Shown here: piece after piece, positions 12,730-24,139 of the stretch | How positions within the stretch are numbered: position 1 is the stretch's first letter | How the letters are laid out: each line of letters begins with the position of its first letter | Assembly (NCBI GenBank): GCA_907163375.1 | Contig: CAJQUW010008638.1 | Coordinates: 62,001 to 126,000, forward strand | Length of the DNA: 64,000 nt | Reading direction: 5' to 3' | Source of the DNA: Prostheceraeus crozeri | Lineage: Eukaryota; Platyhelminthes; Polycladida; Euryleptidae | Program-made: the position numbers and the translations under genes | Notes under the pieces: model-generated | What the model saw: the letters and a program-made list of their open reading frames with translations, nothing else | Databases searched by the model: none | Told to the model about the DNA's origin: nothing

Positions 12730-12862
12730 GCGGTCGTGGCTCAGTTGATAGAGCGTTGTGTCCAGGTAACCTGTGGTCTTAGGTTCAAGTCCTACAAACC
12801 GCACATCATTTGCCAGACAATTTGATCTATCATTGAGCTCATTTCTTTCATTGCTGATTATA
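12730..12862 (+). ncRNA. tRNA-derived SINE
   Basis: The head (12730-12803) has the internal RNA polymerase III promoter of a tRNA gene. Box A is TGGCTCAGTTG at 12737-12747, and box B is GGTTCAAGTCC at 12782-12792. The ends GCGGT...ACCGC can pair like an acceptor stem. The spacing and arms are tRNA-like, but the anticodon region is poor, so it is a SINE rather than a working tRNA. The tail (12824-12859) recurs at 4847-4882. The element ends about 35 bp before the acceptor of the first STAT exon seen here. Confidence 0.65.
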
Positions 12863-12898
12863 TAAAGTCATGTTGCGCCTTACTGTGCATACTTTCAG

Positions 12899-13303
12899 AT
12901 TGATTGAACGATTCCGAAAATATTTTCAACCACGTATGATTTCTACCGGAAAAGGCAATGAAATACAGTCAGAAATATCGACTTTAGAAATGACAAAAGC
13001 TGTGGATTTGCTGATTGAGAAATCATTAATTATAACCGAGTGTCCTACGTGGGATGAACGATCACTAAGACAGTGTAAAAAGAAATTTCCTGTTTCTCTG
13101 GAAATTTTGCTACCATTGGAAATGGATCCAATCTGTTCAAATGTCAAAGCTTACTTATTGACTGAAGAAGGATATATGAACCTGAAAGAAAGGCCATGCT
13201 CAGAGGAACCAACGGATTGTGATTTAGCAGCAAAGAGTTTGCATCAATTTGAGGCGGAAATCATGAAGGACCATGCACTGAACAGCATCAAATCAAATTT
13301 TAC
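12899..13303 (+). CDS. STAT: STAT transcription factor, DNA-binding-domain exon
   Basis: STAT proteins are latent cytoplasmic transcription factors. JAK-family kinases phosphorylate them on a tyrosine, after which they dimerise through SH2 domains and bind DNA. This exon runs from an acceptor (ACTTTCAG/A) to a donor (C/GTAAGT) and carries ~134 residues. It covers the end of the coiled coil (LLIEKSLIITECP, matching the FVIEKQP-type boundary) and the first strands of the immunoglobulin-like DNA-binding domain (KKKFPVSLEILLPLE and SNVKAYLLTEEGYMNL, matching the VKA-ISE segment of STAT5/6). It enters in phase 2 and leaves in phase 2, giving a clean ACA codon at the junction with 23735. An ATG at 12870 lies in the intron and is not the start. 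Upstream exons for the N-domain and most of the coiled coil were not found. Confidence 0.8.
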
Positions 13304-13362
13304 GTAAGTAGAATAAAGTAGTATGGCAGATAATGGTGGTATTGTATAGAGGGGTGCCTATT

Positions 13363-13412
13363 AATCGACCGATTATTGTATCGATAGAGTGATAATCGAC
13401 AATCGGTCGATT
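13363..13412. repeat. Imperfect hairpin with 12-bp perfect arms
   Basis: AATCGACCGATT at 13363-13374 is the exact reverse complement of AATCGGTCGATT at 13401-13412, with a 26-bp AT-rich spacer. A further AATCGACC follows at about 13422. It lies in STAT intron 1. It may be a decayed miniature element; no target duplication was recognised. Confidence 0.6.
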
Positions 13413-13419
13413 GCCTTGC

Positions 13420-15043
13420 TAATCGACCCATGTCACGATCTCGCATCTGATTGGCTTTGCAGCTGACGAGCTGCTATTGTAGCCTCATGATAGGGTGCTC
13501 ACCCAAAGACAGTGGAAAATGACATAGTTCCTGTACTCACCAATACAATTGGGGGCCTGGTTTGAATCTCAGCACGGAACATCAACCAATACGTTCAATT
13601 TCGTTGAGAGAAGTGTTGTTTTCGTTGACGCCAACGGAACCCGAAACTACAAAAAGACGAAAACGAAAGTCTCCTAGCATTTTCGTTTTCGTATTTATGG
13701 TGGCAAGAGAGATAATACTTCTTGTTAGGTAAAATGAATTGACATCATTTCAGCTCATAGTCTTCGAACCTATGAATTCGTCTTTTTTGCTTCATGTGAA
13801 ACGGGTATATGAGTGCTATCAGCAGGGGTATGGAAGCGGAAGCGAATGCGTGACGATCACTTCCGCTTTTGAAAATATCATGATACTAATGACTGACGCA
13901 ATTCGCGCGTCAGGGCGAGGCGAGGCACTTTTGACTTTTGACCTCAAGTCTTGATATGAGTGATGATACGTATCACCTGTATATCCAAATGATTTCCAAG
14001 AATCCGGAACACACGCGTTTATTCGAATGATGAATTGGACACTTGTATAAAGAAGGGAGCAGAATATCGCCCTTTTATAGATAAGCGTTGCACTGTTTAT
14101 GACACAGACCTGAGGCATTGTGCAGCTTCATGGAAAAAAACTTATATATTAAATAGAGGTTGCAGAGACAACAGCTGACTGCTTAGCTTCAATTAAGTTC
14201 GGTAGACTGGTCGCTTCAAGACCCATTTCATAGGAGTGTAGCAGGTATTCGACCATGTAAACGACACATAGTAGGCGATAGGCCTACGATACATAGATAC
14301 AGGAATTAAAGCAAGATCATAATTTAGAACGCTATGCAAATCACCCAAATCATGGGTTTTTCACATTGGATATTATTGTAAATGCGAAATATGCTGTAAA
14401 AATTGCCCATTCAGAGGCATCTTTTATAAAAAATCACCAGATTTGAGAACTCACATCAGCGATTTTTACATGGTTTTAAAAGGGTGTTAAAACCTAGTGC
14501 CACCCTGACTATAGGGAGTGCCATATTTTTTTCTCATCCTTATTTCTTCCTGCTGTTTTAGATAGTGTCTAGCCCGTTTTTCAAGTAGAACGAGTGTTGG
14601 AAGCGAAGACAAGAAGTTTGCCATTGCTCTCAACTCCGGGCATAATCATAAATATATATTCCCCATTAGATGCGAATGTATTCGATAAGTGTTAAGTGCG
14701 AACAGTTTTTTGAATACCATCTTTGATTTACTGCAACACCAATTTAGACTATTGACGTCATAAATAAAATGTCATTTTTTGCACAATTAACTAAGTCATG
14801 GTTATGATTAAGTCTATCCATTCGCCAATTATGTGCCCTGTTACTATCCAATAAATGAAAATGTGTGTATTATGATATTATGCATTCTTAACTTGCAAAT
14901 TTGAAGTTTAAAAATTGTCATTTTTCGCAAAGCTATTTAGCTTATGGGAGTCCGTCCTCATGTTCTTGTAATTAAATTCTTTTCTCGATCGCTGGAAACC
15001 ATGCCGTGTTTCATTTGTAAATGGGAAAATTAGCGGTACTTGT
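13420..15043. other. STAT intron 1, unassigned part
   Basis: Apart from short GC-richer patches around 13620-13680 and 13820-13960, no gene, domain or repeat is recognised. Opposite-strand open frames at 13739-13954 and 13819-14118 overlap and have no domain. Confidence 0.4.
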
Positions 15044-15601
15044 GGGTTATCTCCCCCTCACGTTTTCAAATTTGTCTAAAATCCACAGAAATAAATCAAT
15101 CGTCACAAAACTTTAAGCACATCTAAGTGAGGTTATTCTGTACCCACTTGCAAAAATTTAGGCAAATCGGACAAGTACTTTTTGAATTAGGAGCGATAAC
15201 TTGAAGTGCAGCGATGCCGGCAGCTTGATCTGACTTCTTATAACCTCACCGTCGGAGCAGAAAGCACTTGAAGTCAGCAAAGTCATTTCCCGACAACTCG
15301 TGAAGTGGTGATGACCAGACCACATCCCTTATATCAATATGCTTGGCTTTATAAAGGTGTGGCAAGGTAGTGGTCGTGGGAAGATTTCAAATAACATTGG
15401 ATGAGACGAAGAGGGATAAGGAATAATGCACACACGAGCAGCAATAATGCGTCGAACAGACGAAGTCAGATCAAGCTGCAGACTTCGCTACACCTCACGT
15501 GATCGTCTCTCATGCAAAAAAGTATTTTTCTGATGTTTGGTGACGATTGATACATTTTTGCAGATTTTAGACAGATTTGAAAACCTGGGGGGAGATAACC
15601 C
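15044..15601. mobile_element. 558-bp inverted-repeat element
   Basis: The left end (15044-15111) and right end (15535-15601) are inverted copies about 67 bp long, beginning GGGTTATCTCCCCC and continuing through TTTTCAAATYTGTCTAAAAT to ATCAATCGTCAC. A second nested inverted pair, 18 bp and perfect (GCAGCTTGATCTGACTTC), lies at 15220-15237 and 15462-15479. The element is symmetrical over much of its length and has no open frame, so it is a non-autonomous DNA transposon or fold-back element. No convincing target duplication was found at these ends. It lies in STAT intron 1. Confidence 0.75.
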
Positions 15602-15972
15602 ATATGTACCAAATTAACAAAGCAAGTGTCTGTGTTCATCTTCGTGCTACCTCTCTCTCAAGAAGTTTCGTCACCAAAGGATTATACATCATATTTTTGT
15701 ATATTTTTGATCTTAGAACATCTTAGACATTTCAATAAAACGAATTTTTTTCGAAAAACATGATGGTAGTCTTCTAACAATCATTAATTGCTCGGACAGC
15801 ACCCAAGAATGCCTCGCAATAGAGCTCTAAACTCTTAATACGTGTGTGATTCAATGCGTGATTCACAGATTATTCAACAGTTGATTGCGTGGAGGTTCAC
15901 ATTAAGAACGTTGACTCTACAGATCATAAGCACATACATGAAGAACGACAACTCCAAAAATATGTTAACATG

Positions 15973-16042
15973 CAGTGGAAATTTTTATACTGAAAGATTC
16001 AGTTTTTGCGGAGATTGTGTACCTCAGGTCCACAGAAATTAA
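15973..16042 (+). repeat. Dispersed repeat, copy 1
   Basis: About 70 bp beginning CAGTGGAAATTTTTATACTG, with a core of AAAGATTCAGTTTTTGCGGA, matches 24897-24965 in the same orientation at roughly 75-80%. It is probably a piece of an unnamed interspersed repeat. One copy lies in each of the two STAT introns. Confidence 0.55.
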
Positions 16043-16049
16043 TTGCTTT

Positions 16050-17560
16050 GTCTGCGCGACAGACGAATCCAACTCTGTGCTGATGTCTAAAGAAAATCTG
16101 ATAAATTTGTAAACTTTTGCAAATTATTCCTTTGTTTACACACCATAGATTTCTTATATTTAAGTAGTGCAAAACTGGTTAGCTATCAAGTAGAAAGAAA
16201 CATTATGATTTTTGATGAGAATCTGAAAAGATTTTGCGTAATAGGATATGAAGTATATGCCTTCACACGAAAAAGTGAGAATTTTTCCTGCTTCCTGGTT
16301 CAATTTTCGGGTGTGTTTAACCTCCACATAGTAATTTTTTATCTGGTCCCTTGAAATTCACTATTTAAAGTTTGAGTGTAAAGCAAATGGTTAAAATGTT
16401 ATATTTATCTTTTATGTTTACATTCGTCAAATTTATTGACTACCAAAATAGTTTCTAGGATTAATAAAATTCATTGTGTGTGATTGAGTTATAAATGGTT
16501 AGAATTCTAACTTTGCTTTCTGATCAGAATTCAGCTTATTGAAATGTGTAATAAATTTTCTTTTGCATGGTTATATGAAATTACCTTCCATAAATCGAGT
16601 TCTACTTTTTAGCTGGATTGCGAACTGAGTTATATCATTAAATGTATGGCCATTGCATTTGATTATGTCACTGCTTCTGGATCAAGCAATATGTAGCATG
16701 AAGCGTAAAGAATAGAAAATTATCTAAATGACTTGGTGTAATTTCTGCAAAACAGTTAAACACACATCTCATATGCGATACACATAAAAAAGAGTTCATT
16801 TAATGAAATTGAAACTGGTATCACTTAAGCGATGTAATTTAATGCTGAATTGTAACTCGACCTATATATTATTGCCGTATTTCCTCTACGACACCCTTTA
16901 ATAAGCGCCGCAGCTGATTGGTCAACTTCTCAAAAAACGTCGTACCTCCAATATCAAGAAAAATTGAAAATAATGTCTAAGAGCTGCAGTACTTAAGCTA
17001 AAAAACAAAGACTTGGTTATCAAACGACGCTGGAATGCACATTGAGAAGAAGTCGCATGATATAAGCATGGCACTCAACCTCCTACAGGTTGTTGCCTAG
17101 TGGTGGCTGTCAGAGTCAGGAGAGGGACTCCTGACTCGGACTGTTGCTAGACCGCACCGTCGAGCATCGAGTTGTCATAACTCATCGCGCTCAAGTTTTG
17201 TGTGAGTGTGAGCCCTGCCTTCAAATTGACCATCGGAGGGAAACCGCAAATACAGGCATCGGTAATTCCAAGAAATTATTTCCATGCTGTATTCATATCA
17301 GCGTCGATGCCACTACGCCTTGTCGACAATGAATAAATCCGTAATGCAACAAGAAATCTGCTAGATGAGTTTCACCTCATCTTTAAATAATTTTCCGTAA
17401 AGGTTAGGTAGGTAGGTAATCGTATATTTTCCAAGTTACATTGAAAATCATAAGATGCAAGTTATACGGCGATTTAGAAAATAGCAGGCAGAGTACACAC
17501 GTAGCGGTTGTGAAGGAGCGCGTAAAATGACAGTGCAAACCGAATTCAAGAAAAGACAGG
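16050..17560. other. STAT intron 1, unassigned part
   Basis: No gene is seen. A perfect 10-bp-arm hairpin (GAGTCAGGAG/CTCCTGACTC) lies at 17113-17137 within a GC-richer patch (17040-17340) that may be an unclassified SINE or the end of the LINE next to it. A TATTTCCTCT word at 16878-16887 is discussed in the findings. Confidence 0.35.
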
Positions 17561-17564
17561 GTCA

Positions 17565-19762
17565 TTAATCAAGAAAAACATTGCTAATTGCGATCGAAGT
17601 TGTAGGGGAAAAAGAGTTTCGACGGCGAGTCGTTCGTAAACTGGGTAGAAGAAATCTGCCCAGGAGGGCAAAGAGAGTGTAATGGGTGGTTTTGATTGCA
17701 CTGAATCGCATGGAGTAGACGAATAGCCGCGTCAGTGCAGCGAGAATGCAAGTCCGGAAGAATAGAACAACTGCAGTCATTATGACAGATTATCTTATAG
17801 CACGACGTTGACTATTATCGAGTAGTCTTCTATTTTTTCTTGAAAGAGAAACAAACAAAGGGGGACAATATTCTATCAGGGACACGATCAACCCAAAATA
17901 CACTCGCTTTAAGTCATCAAAGAATACAATCTCTGTGACACTCGCGTATTGACTGCATCAAAATGTACATTCCACTTGAGATCTGAAGTGAAAATTACAC
18001 CAAGGATTGTAATTTCCTCGACCACTTGGAGTTCAGGCATGACAAGTGGACGATGAGAAGGTGATTTTGGTATCCACAACATTTTGCACTTTCTGTAATT
18101 TAGGGACAGACCAGCAGCATCAGGCCAATTCTTCATATGATTTTGCTCTTGAATTGGAAGTGGGAGACTATTCGGTTTAACGGGAATTATATGGGTACAG
18201 TCGTCGACGTACTTGATGACGGTGCTCGAGGGATGTATGGGAGAAAGCGAACCAATGACAGTATTGAAAAGGAAAGGTCCTAAGATAGAGCCTTGAGGAA
18301 TCCCACTAACAACGGGTAGTGGACCACTGACACTGCCATGCATCTTTACCGTTTGTACTCTATCACGAAAGTAATTTATGATCCAGAGGATGAAACCTGG
18401 TGGAAAACCGCTATTACGAAGACTTTTGACTATCAAATCATGACCAAGTTGACCAAAGGCCTTACTGAAGTCATAAGCTAACAAGGTAACGCCCAAAGTG
18501 TCAGTTTCTTCAAGAGATTATGTAATTGCATCTTGTAAACCGATTAATGCAATCGCAGTGGATGATTTTTTCAGACCACCAAACTGATATTTCCCAAAGG
18601 CGCGACGAAATAATTGGTAGGACTGAGTTGAGAACCAGGCGCTCACAAATCTTGGACGGTATAGGTAAGAGAAATGGGTCTCAGCTCATTGATCGATGGA
18701 TGCGACGTCTTGGGGATGAGTGTGATAATACTTTGTTTCCAAAGCGAAGGAATCCTACAGACGATTGACACGCTCACTATATGGGCCAAGGGTGCACTGA
18801 TTATAGAAGATGCTTCTTTATAAATTATAGATGGAATATTGTCACTTCCAGAAGCTTTGTACGGTTGTAATCTTGAGAGCAAGATGTCCACATCTTCTTG
18901 GGTATATAGAGGCATCCAATCATCGTCGTTGACCAAGCAGGCGTTTGGAGTAGCACTTTGATGCTGGAAGGATGCGAATATAGAGTTAATGGAATCACCG
19001 CTTCATCGCTTGATGTGAACTTTTCGATTATTGGATCAATTGTAGAAGACGATGACTTTTTAGTTCCTCGAATATCGCCACAACTTTCCATAGTTGCTTC
19101 GAGCCTTGACAAGCCTTTTGAGCCCACCTTACTCTCTCAGACGCAATCATCGACTAGACTTTACGACTCAGATACTCATACATAGAAAAATTATGTTTGC
19201 GACATGCATTCCATCTTGCATTTATCAATGGTGTTATATAAAGTTTGTCTTTAGAAGTCATAATCACCGAGGTGTGCGGGATAGTCTTGAGGAAGCACCA
19301 TTGAATGACGTCCATAAAGAGACTGCATTTATTGTCGAGAGATTAATTGCCTCTAAAAGAGCAAGGAAAGCTCTGACATTAGATGCTCGCAAGTCATAAA
19401 TAATACAAACTCTACTGCTTGGTGGTAAGGAGCATTTGACTGGAGTGCAAAGGACTACGGTGATCGCTGGAGGCAATGGGAGGGCCAATTTCCGTTTGGT
19501 ACTGATCACTTATAGAAGAAGACACCAGAACAAGATCGAGGATGGCATCCAGTCGGGTGGGCTTCGTAACCAAGTTACGGAGATCGAAAGAACTGACTAG
19601 GTATGAAACATCTAGACGATTGAAGTCACCTGTAAGAATATCCTTGTATTCCGGATAACGCAACAGAAAGTTGTCTATGTTGCTCGAGATGAACGATAAG
19701 ACGCCACTAGATGAGAGGATCACGGACGAAGGAGGGATGTAGATGCATACGAAACATAACTT
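17565..19762 (-). pseudogene. CR1/L2-type LINE remnant (endonuclease + RT)
   Basis: Read on the minus strand, broken frames give the usual ORF2 order of a jockey/CR1-superfamily non-LTR retrotransposon. First is the C-terminal part of an APE-type endonuclease (19412-19723; TGDFN and a terminal SSDH). Then come a linker (18825-19127), RT fingers (18643-18936; the KASGSDNIP type, ending in LRPISL) and the RT palm (17909-18496; SGIPQGSILGPFLFN and the catalytic YVDD). A C-terminal tail with an RTTRRRNSFSP motif lies at 17565-17780. Several frameshifts and stops make it non-functional. The N-terminal half of the endonuclease is missing at about 19760, where the Penelope-like element begins. It lies antisense in STAT intron 1. 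Confidence 0.85.
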
Positions 19763-21784
19763 TTGTTAAAGTAAGTGTGGAAATTATAATTAGAATTGTT
19801 AAGAAAATTAACACAATATATTTCAACTATTGCACATAGTCATCTTCAGGTAAACATATAGAACTAAGGAATGAAAACAGGCTGATAGACAGTATGGTTC
19901 AAATTATGAATTGGCAAAATCTATTACATAAAGAGATGAAACTCAGAAGATATCGACAGAGCTGAGTTCTGGAGTCCATCTAAGACTCCCCCAACCACAT
20001 GAGGTATCTATGTAAAAAGAAAATCGTTCATGGAATTGCATTCTTCTCTGTTGTTGATGTTAGGTCTATGTTTCCGTATTAGGATGGCTTCTTTTATCCT
20101 TAGGTTAGCTTCATCATTCGCCGATCCGATTACTTGCATGGTGAAGGCATTGTTGTTGCATTTTGCTTTGTGTTTGTAAATTGATGATGTGTTGCGAGTG
20201 AGATGCTCTTTGATGCGATGGTGTAGTGGTCTTGTAGTGCTTCCGATGTAAGTTTGGCTGCATGAGTTGCACTTGTACTGATATACAACGTTCTTGCGAA
20301 AACAAAGGTTCGTTGACTGCATTTTACAATCTGTCATGGAACACGCAGTATGTCTGACTTTAGGTTTTCTTAGTGCATTCCTCAAAGTTCTTGATTTGTG
20401 GTCTAGTCTCACATCTATTCCTTCTCTCTTGAAAATTCTCTTGATGGAAATGTCAACTTCATCTGAGATGTAATCCAATTTCAGGTATACTGGCTCGCAA
20501 TTTAACTTCTTCGATTTTTTCTGTTGCTTTGATTTTTTAATGAAATTGTCATCACATCCGTTGATTTTAAGTATTCTATCAAATTCTTTTCATGGACAGT
20601 TCTTGTATCTCTTGAGCTGCACCTCATGTTGATCCTTTCTCTTTCATTTCGTATGATGCTCAATTTTAAGTTTGATGAAAGATGAGATTCTGAATTGTTG
20701 CGTATTAAGCAGAACCAAGAGGTATAGTATATTACTGTATATTGCAAAGCAAAAGTTGCAGAAATAACTGAGTCAAGACGGCACGGAACGTTCTGCATGC
20801 AACTGGCATTACAGGGTTGGTGTGGTGCGCGAGCGAGCGAGATCACTTCACAAGGGCTGCCGATCGGAACACATTTCACCAAGGTTCAACAATCAAAGCA
20901 CACTAGCATGAACACGACAGCAGCTCAAACGTAACAACAGAACTTAATCCGTCACTGAACAATACATCAACCACAAGCGTTAACCAAGACATCGAACAAT
21001 ACCGTACACAAACAATACAACGGATCACAACATGAATGAACGAATAGATCTTTCTTTTGTTTCTTTTTATAGAATTCAAATGTCGGTCCATGTTGTTGAT
21101 CCATTGCTACAGAAAAGTCCAAAAGACTTATAGAATTATTATCTTTTGGATATTCGATGTCAAATTTGATATTCTCATGTTGACTGTTCATTTTCTGATG
21201 AAACTCAATTGCTTCATTTTTGTTATGTACGAGAATAAAACAATCATCAACATATCGTTTGAATATAAAGACGAAAGGGCATGTTGTCAACGTTTTTTTC
21301 TCTAATGTATCCATAAATAAGATTGCTAGAATACTTGAGAGCGAAGACCCCATTGGAAGACCTTTCCTTTGTTTGAAAATATTTCCTTCATACTGAAAAT
21401 ATGTGTTTTCACATACAACTGTCAGGAGATTATTGATGTACTGAATGTCTATTCCTTTCACTTGACTGTAACTGTTTGTCAATAAGATTGATATGACGTT
21501 CTGAATTGCCTCGTGTACTTTTATTGAGGTATACATCGATTGTACATCTAGACTGAATGGAAAGGTACAATCAGTGTTGTTGTTTTCTTTTAAGGTTTTG
21601 ATGAGTTGATAACTGTTCTCAAGATGAGCCGGAACGATTTTGAGAAGTGGAGTTAGGATCTTTTATAAAAGCCATGCGATTTTCGATATAGGTGAGCTGA
21701 CACTTGCAACAATAGGTCGTATCTTTATGTTTGGACCATCTTTGTGAGTTTGTATAAGGTGATAGAAAGATGGGAGGTCAGAAT
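19763..21784 (-). pseudogene. Penelope-like retroelement (RT + GIY-YIG), broken
   Basis: On the minus strand, the reverse transcriptase (20967-21536) has RKGLPMGSSLS and RYVDDCFIL. Its upstream part (HKDGPN, then RPIVAS) lies in other frames at 21540-21765. The GIY-YIG endonuclease typical of Penelope-like elements is at 20008-20478 (VVYQYKC, QTYIGST, and an EHL arginine helix region). Between them, 20502-20930 contains a GC-richer segment interrupting the linker, possibly a rearranged terminal (pseudo-LTR) region. The 3' untranslated part runs to about 19763 and includes CCTGAAGATGACTATG. The element is truncated at the 5' end inside the RT domain, and a perfect hairpin marks that end. Frameshifts make it inactive. 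Confidence 0.85.
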
Positions 21785-21807
21785 CACAAACAATTCTGAC
21801 CTCCCAT
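21770..21807. repeat. Hairpin at the 5' end of the Penelope-like element
   Basis: ATGGGAGGTCAGAAT (21770-21784) and ATTCTGACCTCCCAT (21793-21807) are perfect 15-bp inverted copies with an 8-bp spacer. The first arm is coding sequence of the truncated RT, so the second arm is an inverted duplicate of the element's own end. This is a known outcome of 5'-truncated Penelope-like insertion. Confidence 0.8.
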
Positions 21808-22260
21808 GTCACGCCGGCTCAGCACGTTGTTGCAGGCGGGCACTGCGGCATAGAGATCTCAAAGACCACACTAATAATATTCTTGTGAACTGGAAAATCC
21901 AAGCACAGCCGGTTCACAGCCAGGAATCGATGATAGAACGAGATGTGATATGAATTCAGCAATTTTACGAAACACAGGGAGATAAATCTAAAGAGTGAGG
22001 AAATGACTGCACCAATGAAAAAACCAATCACGCAGACATCCGGGAGAGACCAAGAGCAATCCAACGGACCAAAAAAACTGCAAAATTACCACCCAACGCC
22101 AAAAAACCGCCGAAAACAAGACTCAGCGCACGAGAGACGCGAACAACCGACCACACTCGCCAAGAGCTCTCTAGAGTTATACCTGCAATAATTATTGTTA
22201 TTCGATCTGGGAAAATGTCATGTAGAAAGTCGCACATTTTAATAAACGCCGCACTTAAAA
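21808..22260. other. GC-richer block of uncertain origin
   Basis: This stretch is clearly richer in G+C than its surroundings and has no conserved domain on either strand. On the minus strand it reads like the leader of a CR1-type LINE and could be the displaced 5' part of the LINE at 17.6-19.8 kb, split by the Penelope-like insertion. That is inference from position and composition only. AATAAACGCCGC occurs twice at its right edge (about 22240 and 22275). Confidence 0.3.
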
Positions 22261-22970
22261 CCCTGCGATTGTAAATAAACGCCGCGACGTTTATCAGAGG
22301 AAATATAGAGATACTGGAGATAATGTTTGATGTGAATCATGATAGCTGCAACTTCTAGACATTAATTCAGATTTTTGCTCCATTCTGGAGTTTTCTTGTG
22401 AATTTTTAATAATCAAATTGTTGTGAAAATGAAAAATTTATTACTTCGTCTTTTCCTTTCATGGAGGTACATGGTATATGCGTTGGAATGTGTATTTCTT
22501 TCAGTGTCTCTTGGAATAATTGTAGTTAAATTGTCATATATTACAATGAGCGTCCGACATTTTCATCCGTTGGAGTTGGCAACCTTACAGACTGCATATC
22601 TGAAATACGATCTCATGTCAGATGCACGGAGTTTCCCCCATAAACACAATCGAACTTCATGGAAAACAGAACGGTAGCACAAAGCTCGAACGCATTTTCA
22701 CTTAGATGAACTTGTCAACGCCTGCATCATGGGGTGGAATCTGTCACATGTATATTTCTAAGTTTTTCATTGGTCATTCATGCCTTCAGATAGACATCCT
22801 ATTTGCATGGATGTCACAGTGATTTCCACGTCGACTATCTATGCCGCAGTCAGCTATGACATGGCATTAATCTTCGTAGGGTTGAAATAACAGTGATATC
22901 ATCTTCTATCCGACACTAAATTCGAAATTCGGATTTTTTTTCGGAAAATAATCATTCTGGGTTAAATGAT

Positions 22971-23400
22971 TTGGAGCTATGCCTGCTTGAGGATACCATG
23001 AAGTCATATCTAAATGTTGATATCGATTGTAACCATATCAATATCATATTGAAATTTAGAGCATTAAATCACAACTTAGAAGTTGTCATTGGCATTTATG
23101 GAAATCGTTTGAGGTATAAAGAACGACGATGTGAGCAATTTGTAAAATTTACTCTTGGGAGCATTTGAGAAAATTTGTATCATTTCATGATCGAATGTTC
23201 AAAATATCAGAAATTACGCAGGAGCCAGCACCGGCATCATGCCACTGTGAAAGTACAGCTGAGTTTTATAAGTTGATGAATACGCAGATTCCAAAATATC
23301 TTTGAGGTATTGCTAAATTCCTTCAAACAGCTGAGGAGTTACGACAATCTACTAAAAAGCGCACAAACTAAAGGACATTTAGAAGCAAATCTTGGTTTCT
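22971..23400 (+). pseudogene. LINE ORF2 C-terminal fragment
   Basis: The first frame (22971-23168) carries LKFRALNHNLEVVIG and a following R-Y-K-E-R-R-C. After a stop the sequence continues in other frames as YHFMIECSKYQKLR and then GIAKFLQTAEELRQ. This order (an FR-x-x-NH-x-L motif, a cysteine, then YHF...C-x-x-Y-x-x-LR and a terminal helix) is the C-terminal domain seen after the RT in many animal non-LTR retrotransposons. No RT core precedes it, so it is a short 5'-truncated insertion in STAT intron 1. Confidence 0.55.
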
Positions 23401-23734
23401 GATTATTTTCCTCTACTTCCTGATCACGATATTTTTGTTGTTGTTGAAATTGACCGCACGTCTGAAATGTATGATGCTTTATCAAGTTTTAATAGTTATG
23501 TTTCGAAATACGAATTTTCATCGTTCACATGTTTCTTTCATCTTTAACATGTTTTTCTTTCATGAAAATAAACATTTATTGACTTATTGTACTCTACTAA
23601 AGTAGATATCTTTACTCTATGTGTACTACACAGACAATCTGTAAAATCACTTGGCACCTGTTTTCGATTTGTAGTACTTTTTCATTTCAACATTTTGGTG
23701 GTTAAATTGTAATTATGTACTTATTTATTTACAG

Positions 23735-24120
23735 AGAACTTGGATTCTCCGACAAAATACTTAGAAAGCGTAAGAGAGCGGTACCTGTCATGTTTATGAA
23801 GCATGTGTACCTTTTTCGTTCTGAGATTGAATTCTTCGGGAGAAAATTGTGGAGCCGCTGTTTTTCTTTGCCGGTATCTCTTTCAACTCACTCCGATCAA
23901 AATATGGAGGGATCATCAATGATATTCTGGGACAGTCATTTCCGGAAATTTCACTCTGATAGTCTCGAAACTCGTGATGACGTCTCCTGGAATGAACTGT
24001 CGAAAGCACTGTCCAGAATGATCGAGCAAAAGACCGGCAGGAAACCAACAGCACAAAATTTATCATATCTAAGGTCGTTGCTACTGGGAGATGGAAAGGC
24101 CGAAGTGAATGATGACGGAG
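23735..24120 (+). CDS. STAT: STAT transcription factor, DNA-binding/linker exon
   Basis: The acceptor is TTTATTTACAG/A and the donor is G/GTTAGT. The exon enters in phase 2 and leaves in phase 1. Its ~129 residues continue the DNA-binding domain (FMKHVYLFRSEIEFFG, then CFSLPVSLSTHSDQ, equivalent to the SLPVVVI-HGNQ strand of STAT5/6). They then enter the helical linker domain (VSWNELSKALSRMIE and NLSYLRSLLLGDG, matching the W-L-FLAQKLF region). The match to STAT5/6 is continuous across the junction with the previous exon, so no coding exon is missing in the 10.4-kb intron. An in-frame ATG at 23715 is intronic. Compared with vertebrates, where this region is divided among several exons, the exon is large. 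Confidence 0.88.
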
Positions 24121-24139
24121 GTTAGTAATTACGTAATTC

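Noticed and set aside
12730-12803. A functional tRNA gene
   Set aside because: Boxes A and B are good and the ends can pair, but the anticodon arm is poor and the downstream tail is shared with another locus, which fits a SINE.
13739-14118. Overlapping open frames on both strands
   Set aside because: They lie inside a STAT intron, have no domain and no splice context, and probably reflect a locally GC-richer patch.
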